33,581 bases of DNA from an uncultured Verrucomicrobiota bacterium (GTDB lineage Bacteria > Verrucomicrobiota > Verrucomicrobiia > Chthoniobacterales > JACTMZ01): positions 1-33,581 of the forward strand of contig CAJBKE010000038.1 of NCBI GenBank assembly GCA_903953565.1, in the 5' to 3' direction. The position numbers and the translations under genes were made by a program. Within the stretch, counting starts at the first letter, position 1. The number at the start of each line of letters is the position of its first letter. The notes under the pieces were generated by a model. That model was not told where the DNA came from. It searched no databases and was given only the letters and a program-made list of their open reading frames with translations. Shown one piece after another: positions 1-7,016 of the stretch.

Positions 1-1
1 G

Positions 2-88
2 GCAGCGGTCGATCCCGCCGCCGAGTTGCCTGCTGTCGTCGGCTTCCCGCCTAGCAGGCGTCAACTGGAAGCCGTCGCGGGCGTTTAA
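2..88 (+). CDS. Possible C-terminal end of an unidentified protein (partial)
   Basis: A reading frame is open from the window edge to a TAA at 86-88 and gives about 28 residues containing LPAVVGF and ending RRQLEAVAGV. The composition looks like real protein, and a hairpin followed by a T-run lies just downstream, as expected at the end of a + strand gene. The piece is too short to name a family. A chance open frame in GC-rich DNA is a real alternative. Confidence 0.35.
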   Translation, partial: AAVDPAAELPAVVGFPPSRRQLEAVAGV

Positions 89-93
89 GCCGC

Positions 94-129
94 GAGAGCG
101 AGATCTTCGTTCTCTGCTGTTATTTTTTT
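94..129 (+). terminator. Probable rho-independent terminator
   Basis: GAGAGCGA (94-101) pairs with TCGTTCTC (107-114) across a 5-base loop, with one G-T pair. A T-rich run follows at 120-129 after a short spacer. It lies a few bases after the stop at 86-88 and would end the partial upstream gene. The spacer between stem and T-run is longer than ideal. The rest of the gap, to 270, shows nothing I can support. Confidence 0.45.
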
Positions 130-270
130 GATCCGATTTTTTACGAGGCCAACGAATCATCCTCGGCATGCAGACGTCGCTTCGCACCATAAGTCGAAAC
201 CAAATACGCCCCCTACAAAATGCACATTAATCGAGCGGAACGCCCATGTCAAACGGGCCGCCCGCAAGGT

Positions 271-1125
271 TCACCCCGCCTTCTCGCGGTTGGTGATGTC
301 ACGCGCGATGCCGATCAGGCCGATGCATTGACCTCCCTTCGAGAAGACCGGCGACTTGACCGTCTCGAGCAGGCATTCACCACCGTCGGGATGCTCTAAG
401 CGCTGTTTGTAATTAAGCGACCTGCCGGTCTCCATGACTTGCCTGTCCTGCTCCAGAAGTCTCTGGCACATCTCGACCGGCAAGAAGTCGCAATCCCTCC
501 CGCCGACAATCTCACCAACTCTATGTTGGGCGAATCGCGCGAAAGCGTCGTTGCACATCATGTAGACCCCGTGGGTGTCTTTCATGAAGATCAACTCGGG
601 AACAGACTCGAGAAGGCTGTTCAGGAACGCCGTTTGTCGGCGCATCGATTCGGCCCGGCGACGGAGGACCTTGCTCCGACGTTGCAGCTTGCGGCGCTCC
701 CCCCACGAATTGACGAGAGATTCGACCATCAGACTTATCTCTTCGTAGTCGAACGGCTTGCGGACGAAATAAACCCTTTCCCGTAGCCTCTCGCGGATCT
801 CCGGGGTGCCGACGTCGCTATAAGCCGAACTAATAACGATATCAATCTCCGGATCGATGGTACGCAACTGCTCAGCGGTGACCAGTCCGCTCTGCTTGGG
901 CATGCGCATATCGACGATGCAAAGAGGAACCCGCTCCCAGCGTGCGTGCATCCGTGCGTAGTCCTGAATCATCTCTCTGGGATCGGTGTAGGCCAAACAT
1001 CGCAAAGCAACATCCGATGGGCGGTTTCCCCCAAAGCTCGGACCGGACTCGCCGGAAAACATGAGGCGGTAGACCTCCAAGACCTTGGGATCGTCATCGA
1101 CAACAAGGATCTTTATCTCACGCAT
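271..1125 (-). CDS. Response regulator with receiver and PAS domains
   Basis: The 284-residue protein starts with a CheY-like receiver domain (about 5-135). The acidic cluster is DDD at 10-12, the likely phospho-acceptor is D72 in PLCIVDMRMP, a Ser lies in VISSAY and the switch Lys is in VRKPFD, so the receiver looks functional. An Arg-rich, probably helical linker (about 140-165) leads to a PAS domain (about 166-280) with the typical PELIFMKD and GLIGIARDIT segments. No DNA-binding, GGDEF or kinase output domain is present, so it probably passes the signal on by protein contact or senses a ligand through PAS. It is the last gene of a three-gene - strand unit and overlaps the kinase gene by 8 bases. 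The kinase at 1118-3004 is the likely phosphodonor by position. The domain calls are clear; the ligand and target are unknown. Confidence 0.87.
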   Translation of the reverse strand: MREIKILVVDDDPKVLEVYRLMFSGESGPSFGGNRPSDVALRCLAYTDPREMIQDYARMHARWERVPLCIVDMRMPKQSGLVTAEQLRTIDPEIDIVISSAYSDVGTPEIRERLRERVYFVRKPFDYEEISLMVESLVNSWGERRKLQRRSKVLRRRAESMRRQTAFLNSLLESVPELIFMKDTHGVYMMCNDAFARFAQHRVGEIVGGRDCDFLPVEMCQRLLEQDRQVMETGRSLNYKQRLEHPDGGECLLETVKSPVFSKGGQCIGLIGIARDITNREKAG

Positions 1126-3004
1126 TTTTAATCCTCACTGTAACGGTGGCACCTTTTCCAACGCCTTCCGATTCCACGCTCAATTCGCCGCCGGCCGCGG
1201 AAAGGGAGACGGCAAAAAAGTGAAGCCCGAGGCCGTGCCCCTCCTCACCCTTCGTGCTGAATCCCATCTGCGTAACGCGCGCGAGATTTTCGGGTGAAAT
1301 TCCCACACCTTTGTCCCTCACCACGGCTCGGGCACCGTCATCCAATGCTTCGCAACGCACCTCGATCGCGGCGCCAAGCAGGTGGGGCGGGCTAGATGCT
1401 TCGACGGCATTCTTGAGCACGTTGTCCAGGCCGGCCTTGATGATCGGGCGAATCCCGCGGACCTTCACCTCCTCAACAGGGAGATTGTATTCAATCCGGG
1501 GGTAATCAAGTTGCATGTCTGTGACGATGTGGTGGAGCAGGGAACCGAGATCGATCTCTTCGGGCACGTTGCGCACGGCCCTCACAAGTCCGTCTTCCAT
1601 GAAAGCGGTGGAGAGCCTGATCAATCGCTTCACGTCCTCAATGGATCCGACCGCTTGCTCGAGCGTTTGGAGCAGTCCAAGCTTGAACAGCGAGGCCGAA
1701 TTCTCGTCACCGCCGGCAGGCTGCCTCCTGGTAATCGCTTCGTGGAGATCGTGCAGGTCGTTGTCTTTCTCGGCACCCGACTTCGCCGCCGCGCCGAATA
1801 CCTTGCATGAAAGATCCTTGATCTCCCTTTTTATCCTGTTCAACCGGATGACAGGAACCTCAAGCCGCGTGATGGCATTGCGCAGGTCGTGCACAAAGCC
1901 GCGCGCGGCGTTGTATTGGCCGATCTTGTAGGCCAACTCGGCCTCACGCGAACGCAACTCCGCTTGGAGCCTCGCCTCCGATCTCTCCAGCTTGTCGACC
2001 TCGTTGAGCAAAGCCTCCCGGGGAACCATCAAAAGAAAACACCAGCCGGTCACCTCCACATCGGCCTTGGCGATAAAAATGGTTCCGTCGGCGGAGGAGG
2101 CGCGAAGAAGCTTCTTCTTGGATCCTAGAAAGCCCGACAAATCGGCGCGCAACAGCGGATCCGGGATATTTGAAACCCTGAGGTGAGCCGGATCCGTCTC
2201 ATCGGCATCGATAGGTCGAAGAGTGGTGAACGGCTTGCCCTCCCCAAGCCCGAGCAAACGGCGTGCTTCGTCCGTGGCAGCGAGGATTGTTCCGGCACGG
2301 GAAACAAGCATGGAGGAAGCGCCCCATGGCAGCTTCCACTTCACGATCTGGTTCAGCACATCGACCGTGACATCGAGCCCAACCACTCCTTTGAGAACGT
2401 CTCCGTCATAGACGGGAGCGATCGACGACAGCATCCAGCCGCGCCCCGCCGGGTCGCCATAGATGCTGGTCCAGACCGGCTTGCGCTCCAGATTATTCGT
2501 CTCATCTGCAAGGTAGAAGAAGCTGAACTTTCCCATGTCGAGTTCAGGCGGGTAGATGTTCCACGCATCCTGGATGAACGGATAATACCTGTTCATGTCC
2601 GCGGGCACGTCGGTGTTGAAGTAAGCGGCCACCACATCGGGCTTCGCGTTCTTGGCCACGCGGTAAGCAGGATTGAGGGCAACGCTTTTCTTGGCAAACA
2701 GCCATTCCTCTTCGCCCATTTCGCGCAAGGACGACCGGGGCACGAAAAAGCTCGTGCCGTCTTCCGTGTAGCTGGTTTGGTAAATAGAGCCGTTGGGAGC
2801 AGTGGCAAACTCAACCGGCGGCGCGGGAGTATCTGCTTCCAGTTCCGAGAAAAAGCGCCGGTGTTCCTCGGCAAAGGCGACAGTCGACGCTTGGATGCTG
2901 GTGAAGTGCCGGTTGAGACTCTCAGCACGTTGGTCCGCAAGCGCCTTGAGCAGGGCGCAGAGAGCTTCCTCCGTGAAGCGAGCGGGAGGAGCAGTGTCGG
3001 GCAT
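1118..3004 (-). CDS. Sensor histidine kinase with Cache-type sensor domain and no visible membrane segments
   Basis: This 628-residue protein has a helical N-terminus (about 10-55) and a double Cache/PDC-like sensor region (about 60-330) containing AAYFNTD, VWTSIYGDPAGRGWM and VVGLDVTVD. A charged coiled coil follows (about 332-365). The phospho-acceptor segment is FVHDLRN with His372, and a GHKL ATPase domain covers about 490-626 with N-box DNVLKNAVE, G1 DKGVGIS and G2 GHGLGLHF. It should autophosphorylate on His and hand the phosphate to the receiver proteins encoded on both sides. Cache domains normally sit outside the membrane between two transmembrane helices. I see no such helix before or after this one, so the protein appears to be cytosolic. 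The start ATG at 3004 lies 67 bases after the upstream receiver gene. The kinase assignment is firm; the ligand is unknown. Confidence 0.88.
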   Translation of the reverse strand: MPDTAPPARFTEEALCALLKALADQRAESLNRHFTSIQASTVAFAEEHRRFFSELEADTPAPPVEFATAPNGSIYQTSYTEDGTSFFVPRSSLREMGEEEWLFAKKSVALNPAYRVAKNAKPDVVAAYFNTDVPADMNRYYPFIQDAWNIYPPELDMGKFSFFYLADETNNLERKPVWTSIYGDPAGRGWMLSSIAPVYDGDVLKGVVGLDVTVDVLNQIVKWKLPWGASSMLVSRAGTILAATDEARRLLGLGEGKPFTTLRPIDADETDPAHLRVSNIPDPLLRADLSGFLGSKKKLLRASSADGTIFIAKADVEVTGWCFLLMVPREALLNEVDKLERSEARLQAELRSREAELAYKIGQYNAARGFVHDLRNAITRLEVPVIRLNRIKREIKDLSCKVFGAAAKSGAEKDNDLHDLHEAITRRQPAGGDENSASLFKLGLLQTLEQAVGSIEDVKRLIRLSTAFMEDGLVRAVRNVPEEIDLGSLLHHIVTDMQLDYPRIEYNLPVEEVKVRGIRPIIKAGLDNVLKNAVEASSPPHLLGAAIEVRCEALDDGARAVVRDKGVGISPENLARVTQMGFSTKGEEGHGLGLHFFAVSLSAAGGELSVESEGVGKGATVTVRIKNA

Positions 3005-3071
3005 ACGTAAAAGAATTCGACGCTACCAACCCCGAGTCAAGGCACGGCCGCTGGCAAGATCCGCGAACGCC

Positions 3072-3956
3072 TTAATCGAAACTCCTTATAACCACCTCAA
3101 AGCGCGAGCCACGGCGACCGACGCCGTGAAGTAAACGAACTTCACCACCGGCAGACCGCAAATACCTGTCGAGAACGTAGCGTTCGGCGAAGTGCGCGCA
3201 CTCGTCGGCGTCCAAAAACGGAGCCAGCGTGGGCGAAACCTTTGCGGGCCCCTTGTAGTCCAAGGTGACCATGGCGCCGGATCCGGATCTTTCGCCGATG
3301 ACTTCGACGAGACTGCTTTCATCGACACAATGAGCGAGGAGGCTGTCCAGACCGGTCTTCAAGGGGGCATGATGGGCCCGAACTGAAATCCCGGCCGCGA
3401 CATTGGAGGACTCGATTTGCGCCCCTTGCTCGCGGAATTTTTCGCAGAGCGATTTCAAGAGCGCGGAAATCGGCACCTCCTCCGCGTGAGTTCTGGCGAG
3501 ATCAAGCACATTGCGAGTGCGGAGCGACCGCTCAACAAAACCATTCACCGCTTTGCGAAACTTTTCCCTATCGAGGTCGTGCAGCCTGAAGAAACGCACG
3601 CCATCCAACTGGCCTTCGGCAGCCAACGCGTCGCGCACTTCTCCGATGAGGCCATCATCCGCGTGCGTAGCGATGAAGATCCCGATGTCTTTGTCCTTCT
3701 GCCGGATCCGTTGCACCGTCTCCAGCCCGCGCTTGGTGTTCACCCTGCTGCCATAATGCTGCATCAGGTCGACAATGCAGAGGGGGTAGCGTTTGCCGTC
3801 CGCCATCATCTGGCCGAACATCTTTTCGAACTCGTCGAAGTCACCGACCCAATGCGTGACCAAATGGCTGTCGGCGTTCTCGTTAAGGACCTCCCAGTAA
3901 TAGCCGGCCATCTCGGACTTATCGTCGACGACCAAAATGGCATTTTCTTCAAACAC
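3072..3956 (-). CDS. Receiver protein fused to a degenerate histidine-kinase-like ATPase domain
   Basis: The first 135 of 294 residues form a receiver domain with DD at 11-12 and a likely phospho-acceptor D63 in PLCIVDLM. The neighbouring receiver-PAS protein has VRKPFD where this one has FRLHDLD, so the usual switch Lys is missing. Residues about 155-294 follow the ATPase domain of the adjacent kinase: LKTGLDSLLAHCVDES matches IKAGLDNVLKNAVEAS, and AGGEVRLL near the end matches AGGELSVE. The N-box Asn, the G1 DxGxG and the G2 GxGLG motifs are all lost, and no phospho-acceptor His segment is visible. I infer a non-catalytic pseudo-ATPase, possibly a dimerisation or regulatory partner of the kinase. 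It is the first gene of the - strand unit. A very divergent but active ATPase cannot be excluded. Confidence 0.75.
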   Translation of the reverse strand: MFEENAILVVDDKSEMAGYYWEVLNENADSHLVTHWVGDFDEFEKMFGQMMADGKRYPLCIVDLMQHYGSRVNTKRGLETVQRIRQKDKDIGIFIATHADDGLIGEVRDALAAEGQLDGVRFFRLHDLDREKFRKAVNGFVERSLRTRNVLDLARTHAEEVPISALLKSLCEKFREQGAQIESSNVAAGISVRAHHAPLKTGLDSLLAHCVDESSLVEVIGERSGSGAMVTLDYKGPAKVSPTLAPFLDADECAHFAERYVLDRYLRSAGGEVRLLHGVGRRGSRFEVVIRSFD

Positions 3957-4053
3957 AGCTTATTGGGGCATGGAGGGTGATGGAGTGGCGGAGTATTGAG
4001 ATACTAATCTCGATCTGCAGAACGAGCAATTGTTAAATTCTCTCTAGTCTCTG

Positions 4054-4074
4054 GCACCTTGGCTAATCAGGTGC
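4054..4074. promoter_or_regulatory. Inverted repeat in the divergent promoter gap
   Basis: GCACCT (4054-4059) and AGGTGC (4069-4074) form a perfect 6-base inverted repeat with a 9-base spacer, 17 bases before the start at 4092. A smaller one, AGTAT-TGAG-ATACT, lies at 3992-4005. The 135-base gap must hold the promoters of the signalling module and of the transglutaminase-like gene, so either could be an operator. There is no direct evidence, and 6-base palindromes are common. Confidence 0.22.
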
Positions 4075-4091
4075 TCTTCTTGAACTGATCC

Positions 4092-4718
4092 ATGTTCGGA
4101 CTCACCCCCCACGAGACTTCCACCCTGCGCCAGCTCTCCACCCCGCGCAAAATCCAGGACTTCCTCGACCGCCTGCCGATCAATTTTGAAAAGCACGGCG
4201 ACACCCACATGTCGCCGCGCCGCGTGCTGCGAGAACGCAAAGCCCACTGCGTCGAAGGCGCGCTCGTCGCCGCCGCCGCGCTCTGGATCCACGGCAAACC
4301 ACCACTCCTCCTCGATCTCAAAACCATCCAACTCGACGACGAACACGTTGTCGCGCTCTTCAAGGAACACGGACGCTGGGGAGCCATCTCGAAAACCAAC
4401 CACGCCGTCGTCCGCTACCGCGATCCGATCTACAAAACCGTCCGCGAGCTGGCCATGTCCTACTACCACGAATACTTCCGCGACCATGACGGACTGAAAA
4501 CGCTGGCCTCGTATTCGCGTCCGTTCGATTTGCGCACAATCGGCGACTATTGGGTCACCACCCACGAGGACTTGTGGGAACTCGACGATATTCTCAACCG
4601 AGTTCCGCATTACAAATTCGTCCCGAAAAAGAACGAACACCTCGTCCGCCGCGCCACCCCCTTCGAGCGTCGCGTGCTCAACGCACGTGAGTGGTCGAAG
4701 GACGATCCCCGCACCTGA
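4092..4718 (+). CDS. Transglutaminase-like superfamily protein
   Basis: The 208-residue protein has a Cys in KAHCVEGALVAAAALW (C53), a short helix, then LLLDL and DDEHVVALF (H85), and later NHAVVRYRDPIY. This Cys-helix-strand-His layout is that of bacterial transglutaminase-like (papain-fold) proteins. C53 and H85 are the best catalytic candidates; D111 in RDP may be the third residue, but that is less sure. There is no signal peptide or membrane segment, so it is probably cytosolic. Members of this fold cleave or form amide bonds, and the substrate here is unknown. It stands alone, divergent from the signalling module and convergent with alanine dehydrogenase. A long open frame on the opposite strand (4044-4769) is a shadow. 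Confidence 0.65.
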   Translation: MFGLTPHETSTLRQLSTPRKIQDFLDRLPINFEKHGDTHMSPRRVLRERKAHCVEGALVAAAALWIHGKPPLLLDLKTIQLDDEHVVALFKEHGRWGAISKTNHAVVRYRDPIYKTVRELAMSYYHEYFRDHDGLKTLASYSRPFDLRTIGDYWVTTHEDLWELDDILNRVPHYKFVPKKNEHLVRRATPFERRVLNAREWSKDDPRT

Positions 4719-4740
4719 GCATCCCCGGATGAACTTTTTC

Positions 4741-4760
4741 GTGCCGGTGTCAACCGGCGC
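4741..4760. terminator. Hairpin between convergent genes
   Basis: GTGCCGGT (4741-4748) pairs with ACCGGCGC (4753-4760) over a GTCA loop, with one G-T pair. It lies 22 bases after the stop of the transglutaminase-like gene and 62 bases beyond the end of alanine dehydrogenase on the other strand. There is no clear T-run on either side, so terminator function is only suggested by position. Confidence 0.3.
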
Positions 4761-4822
4761 GAAAACCATCTTCTCCCATCTTCTTCAATTTGCCTTCGGC
4801 TGTCTCGCAGACTCGGCTGTGG

Positions 4823-5929
4823 CTAAGCCTTTCCCAAATCCAACGGCGCCGCCGGCAATCCATGCGCCTCCGCCACCATCGGACAAGTCACCCTTCCGTC
4901 ATGCACGTTGATACCCCCGCGCAGCGCCGGAACCTTCTCGCACGCCGCCTCTAGCCCCAAATCGGCAATCATCTCGACATAACGCGCCGTCACATTGGTC
5001 AGCGCCTGCGTCGCCGTCCGCGCGTAAGCACCCGGCATATTGGCCACGCAGTAGTGAATGACACCCTCTTCCACAAAGGTCGGATTTTCATGCGTGGTCG
5101 GACGCGAAGTCTCCGCGCATCCGCCCTGATCGATGGCGATGTCGACAAAGACACTGCCGGGCTTCATGTGACGCAGCATCTCGCGGGTGATCAAGCGTGG
5201 AGCCCGAGCGCCCGGCACGAGAACCGCACCGATGAGCAAATCAACATTCGGCAGAACTTCCTGCAGGTGCGCCTCGTTGGAGTAAAGCGTGTGCGCCGTG
5301 TGCAGCGTGATGTCGAGAAAGCGCATGCGCTCGAGATCAACCTCCAGAATCGTCACATCCGCTCCAAGCCCCTGCGCCATGCGCGCAGCATTGATTCCCG
5401 AAGTCCCGCCGCCGATGACCACGACTTTGCCTGGCAAGACACCCGGCACACCGCCGAGCAGCACTCCGGTTCCGCCTTGGTGCTTGGCCAGCAGGTTGGC
5501 CCCGACCACCACGGACATACGACCGGCAATTTCGCTCATCGGCTCGAGCAGGGGCAAATGGCGGTTGATCTCGATCGTTTCGTAAGCCAATCCGGTCACC
5601 CCGCTTTTCATCAGCGCTTCGGTGAGGGTTTTGTCCGCCGCCAGGTGCAAGTAAGTGAAGAGGACCTGGCCCTTGCGCAGCAGCGGAATCTCGTCCGGTT
5701 GCGGTTCCTTCACTTTGACGATCAGGTCGGCATCGAAAGCCTCCGCGTGCGTGCCGACCATCGTCGCTCCCGCTGCCTCGTAGTCGCTGTCCGGATAACC
5801 GCACCCCGATCCCGCCCCGCGCTCGACGAGCACGGTGTGGCCTCGCTTCCTCAACTGGTAAGCCGTGGCGGGCAACAAAGCCACACGATGCTCCTGCTTC
5901 TTAACTTCACGGGGAACGCCGATTTTCAT
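4823..5929 (-). CDS. ald: Alanine dehydrogenase
   Basis: This enzyme reversibly deaminates L-alanine to pyruvate and ammonia with NAD+, linking amino acid and central carbon metabolism in the cytosol. Its 368 residues fit the family length. The N-terminus MKIGVPREVKKQEHRV is characteristic, with substrate-binding R15. K74 in VKVKEP and H95 in FTYLHLA are in the expected places. The NAD-binding Rossmann motif is VVIGGGTSG, and IAIDQGG carries the conserved catalytic Asp. The start ATG at 5929 is the only one consistent with the family N-terminus. It is monocistronic, with a palindromic repeat upstream of its start. Related NAD(P) transhydrogenase alpha subunits share the fold, but length and motifs favour Ald. 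Confidence 0.96.
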   Translation of the reverse strand: MKIGVPREVKKQEHRVALLPATAYQLRKRGHTVLVERGAGSGCGYPDSDYEAAGATMVGTHAEAFDADLIVKVKEPQPDEIPLLRKGQVLFTYLHLAADKTLTEALMKSGVTGLAYETIEINRHLPLLEPMSEIAGRMSVVVGANLLAKHQGGTGVLLGGVPGVLPGKVVVIGGGTSGINAARMAQGLGADVTILEVDLERMRFLDITLHTAHTLYSNEAHLQEVLPNVDLLIGAVLVPGARAPRLITREMLRHMKPGSVFVDIAIDQGGCAETSRPTTHENPTFVEEGVIHYCVANMPGAYARTATQALTNVTARYVEMIADLGLEAACEKVPALRGGINVHDGRVTCPMVAEAHGLPAAPLDLGKA

Positions 5930-5957
5930 AGGGGGATGACTCTCTATACCCCAGTTT

Positions 5958-6043
5958 GTGGCAGCGGTCTATGACCGGGTGGATCGCGCACTCCGAGCGC
6001 GATTTTCCCAAAAAGAATCGCGCCGGGACGGCGCCGATCCACC
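5958..6043. repeat. Composite REP-like element: GTAG-type half plus GTGG-type inverted pair
   Basis: GCGGTCTATGACC (5963-5975) matches one arm of the GTAG-type repeats at 7876 and 26403, although the GTAG itself is altered. It runs into the GTGG-type element: GGTGGATCGCG at 5978-5988, internal GCGCGAT/ATCGCGC arms, and the closing arm GATCCACC ending at 6043. Near-copies of the second part lie at 9925, 22070 and 25766. It fills most of the gap between the antitoxin gene and alanine dehydrogenase. The boundaries are my own reading. Confidence 0.75.
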
Positions 6044-6069
6044 TGTCACTCAGGCCTCACACTCAAGTT

Positions 6070-6357
6070 TCATCCCTCTTTTTCAAGCCGCTCCGCCAAC
6101 CACTGCTTGATCATGCTCTGGTAATTCAAATAACGCGACCGCGCCACGCGTTTGATCCGCGCCAGCATCCGCGGGTCGAAACGCAAAGTCACCGTGGCCG
6201 ACTCGCGCGCGTCGCTTTTCGGAATCGACGCGTTCATCAGCTTCGGATCCAACCCGTGCCCCAGCCAGAATGACGCCTCCGCCGCCTCGTCCTCGAAAGC
6301 CGGCACCTCGGACCACGCATGCAGTGTGTGCAATTCGCTTTGGTTGTTATTCGGCAT
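6070..6357 (-). CDS. CopG-family antitoxin (partner of BrnT-like toxin)
   Basis: The 95-residue protein begins with an acidic region, EVPAFEDEAAEASFW, that resembles the leader of the CopG_antitoxin family. It ends in a ribbon-helix-helix segment: TVTLRFDPRMLARIKRVA (strand then helix), then YQSMIKQWLAERLEKEG. Such proteins bind DNA as dimers, block the partner toxin and repress their own operon. Its start overlaps the end of the toxin gene by 11 bases, the usual toxin-first order for brnT-type loci. The family and pairing are well supported; that the pair is active is inferred. Confidence 0.82.
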   Translation of the reverse strand: MPNNNQSELHTLHAWSEVPAFEDEAAEASFWLGHGLDPKLMNASIPKSDARESATVTLRFDPRMLARIKRVARSRYLNYQSMIKQWLAERLEKEG

Positions 6358-6613
6358 TTTTCCTTTCGAAGAAGTTTTCTTCGTCCTTGGTCATGGCCCG
6401 CGCCGCGATAACACGCAGGGTTTTTCCATCGGTCCAGAACACGCTAAAAATCCCCCGCCCCTCGGCCGATCGTCCGAGATTGAAATACCGTGCCTCGCCA
6501 CTCTCGTAATCCGGGAGCAACCGCAGGCTGAACGGGTCTTCGAAGGATTCCTCGATGGCCCGCGGCGTCAACGCCTTGAGGTCGAAAGGTGCCTCGAGCC
6601 AATCGAATTCCAT
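6347..6613 (-). CDS. BrnT-like toxin
   Basis: The 88-residue protein begins MEFDWLEAP and has the central DPFSLRL and GRSAEGRG segments, ending RVIAARAMTKDEENFFE. These match BrnT toxins (small RelE-like ribonucleases), where the tail is usually R-I-I-S-A-R-x-A-T-K-x-E-R-x-x-YE. The KHG segment that BrnT proteins normally have near residue 15 is absent; the sequence there is FDLKALTPRAIEES. The protein is therefore a divergent BrnT and its activity is uncertain. It lies 10 bases after the glyoxalase-family gene and overlaps the antitoxin gene by 11 bases. It could be transcribed from the chelatase-glyoxalase unit as well as from its own promoter. Confidence 0.75.
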   Translation of the reverse strand: MEFDWLEAPFDLKALTPRAIEESFEDPFSLRLLPDYESGEARYFNLGRSAEGRGIFSVFWTDGKTLRVIAARAMTKDEENFFERKNAE

Positions 6614-6623
6614 AAAAACGCGC

Positions 6624-7004
6624 CTAGCGCGGCGCCTGGATCAACTCGATCTCGTAGCCTTCCGGCGCGTCGATGAAGGCGAAGACCGTTCCGGTCGAGG
6701 ATGTGGTCGGACCATCGGAAAGCGGATGACCCTTGGCCGCCGCGTCCTTGGCGAATTGCTCCAAGTCCTCGACCTCGAAGGCGAGATGGGTCAGATCAGG
6801 CCCGACTACCACTGGTCCGCTCCCCGGATACGAGCAAATTTCGATCAGTTCCTCGCTGCCCGGTGTTTCCAAAAAGACCAACTCGGATCCGCGCGGCGAT
6901 TTATGACGGCGGATTTCCTTCAGACCGAGCACGTCCTTGTAAAAATTGACCGTCTTCTCGAGGTCATTCACACGGTAACGGGTATGGAGCAGCTTGGTAA
7001 CCAT
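6624..7004 (-). CDS. gloA: VOC-family protein, probable lactoylglutathione lyase (glyoxalase I)
   Basis: This 126-residue vicinal-oxygen-chelate protein has two beta-alpha-beta-beta-beta modules. Candidate metal ligands are H7 in LLHTRYRV, a Glu in ELIEICSYP, the His in LTHLAFEV and the Glu in YEIELIQ near the end. The segment VNFYKDVLGLKEIRR is typical of glyoxalase I. That enzyme converts the hemithioacetal of methylglyoxal and glutathione (or another thiol) to the lactoyl thioester in the cytosol. It lies 12 bases downstream of the chelatase-like gene and 10 bases upstream of the toxin gene. Other VOC enzymes of this size are possible, so the substrate is inferred. Confidence 0.83.
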   Translation of the reverse strand: MVTKLLHTRYRVNDLEKTVNFYKDVLGLKEIRRHKSPRGSELVFLETPGSEELIEICSYPGSGPVVVGPDLTHLAFEVEDLEQFAKDAAAKGHPLSDGPTTSSTGTVFAFIDAPEGYEIELIQAPR

Positions 7005-7016
7005 AGATACGTCTTA

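Noticed and set aside
128-331. 67-codon + strand open frame near the window start
   Set aside because: Its end overlaps the receiver-PAS gene on the other strand, the composition is atypical and no ribosome-binding site is visible.
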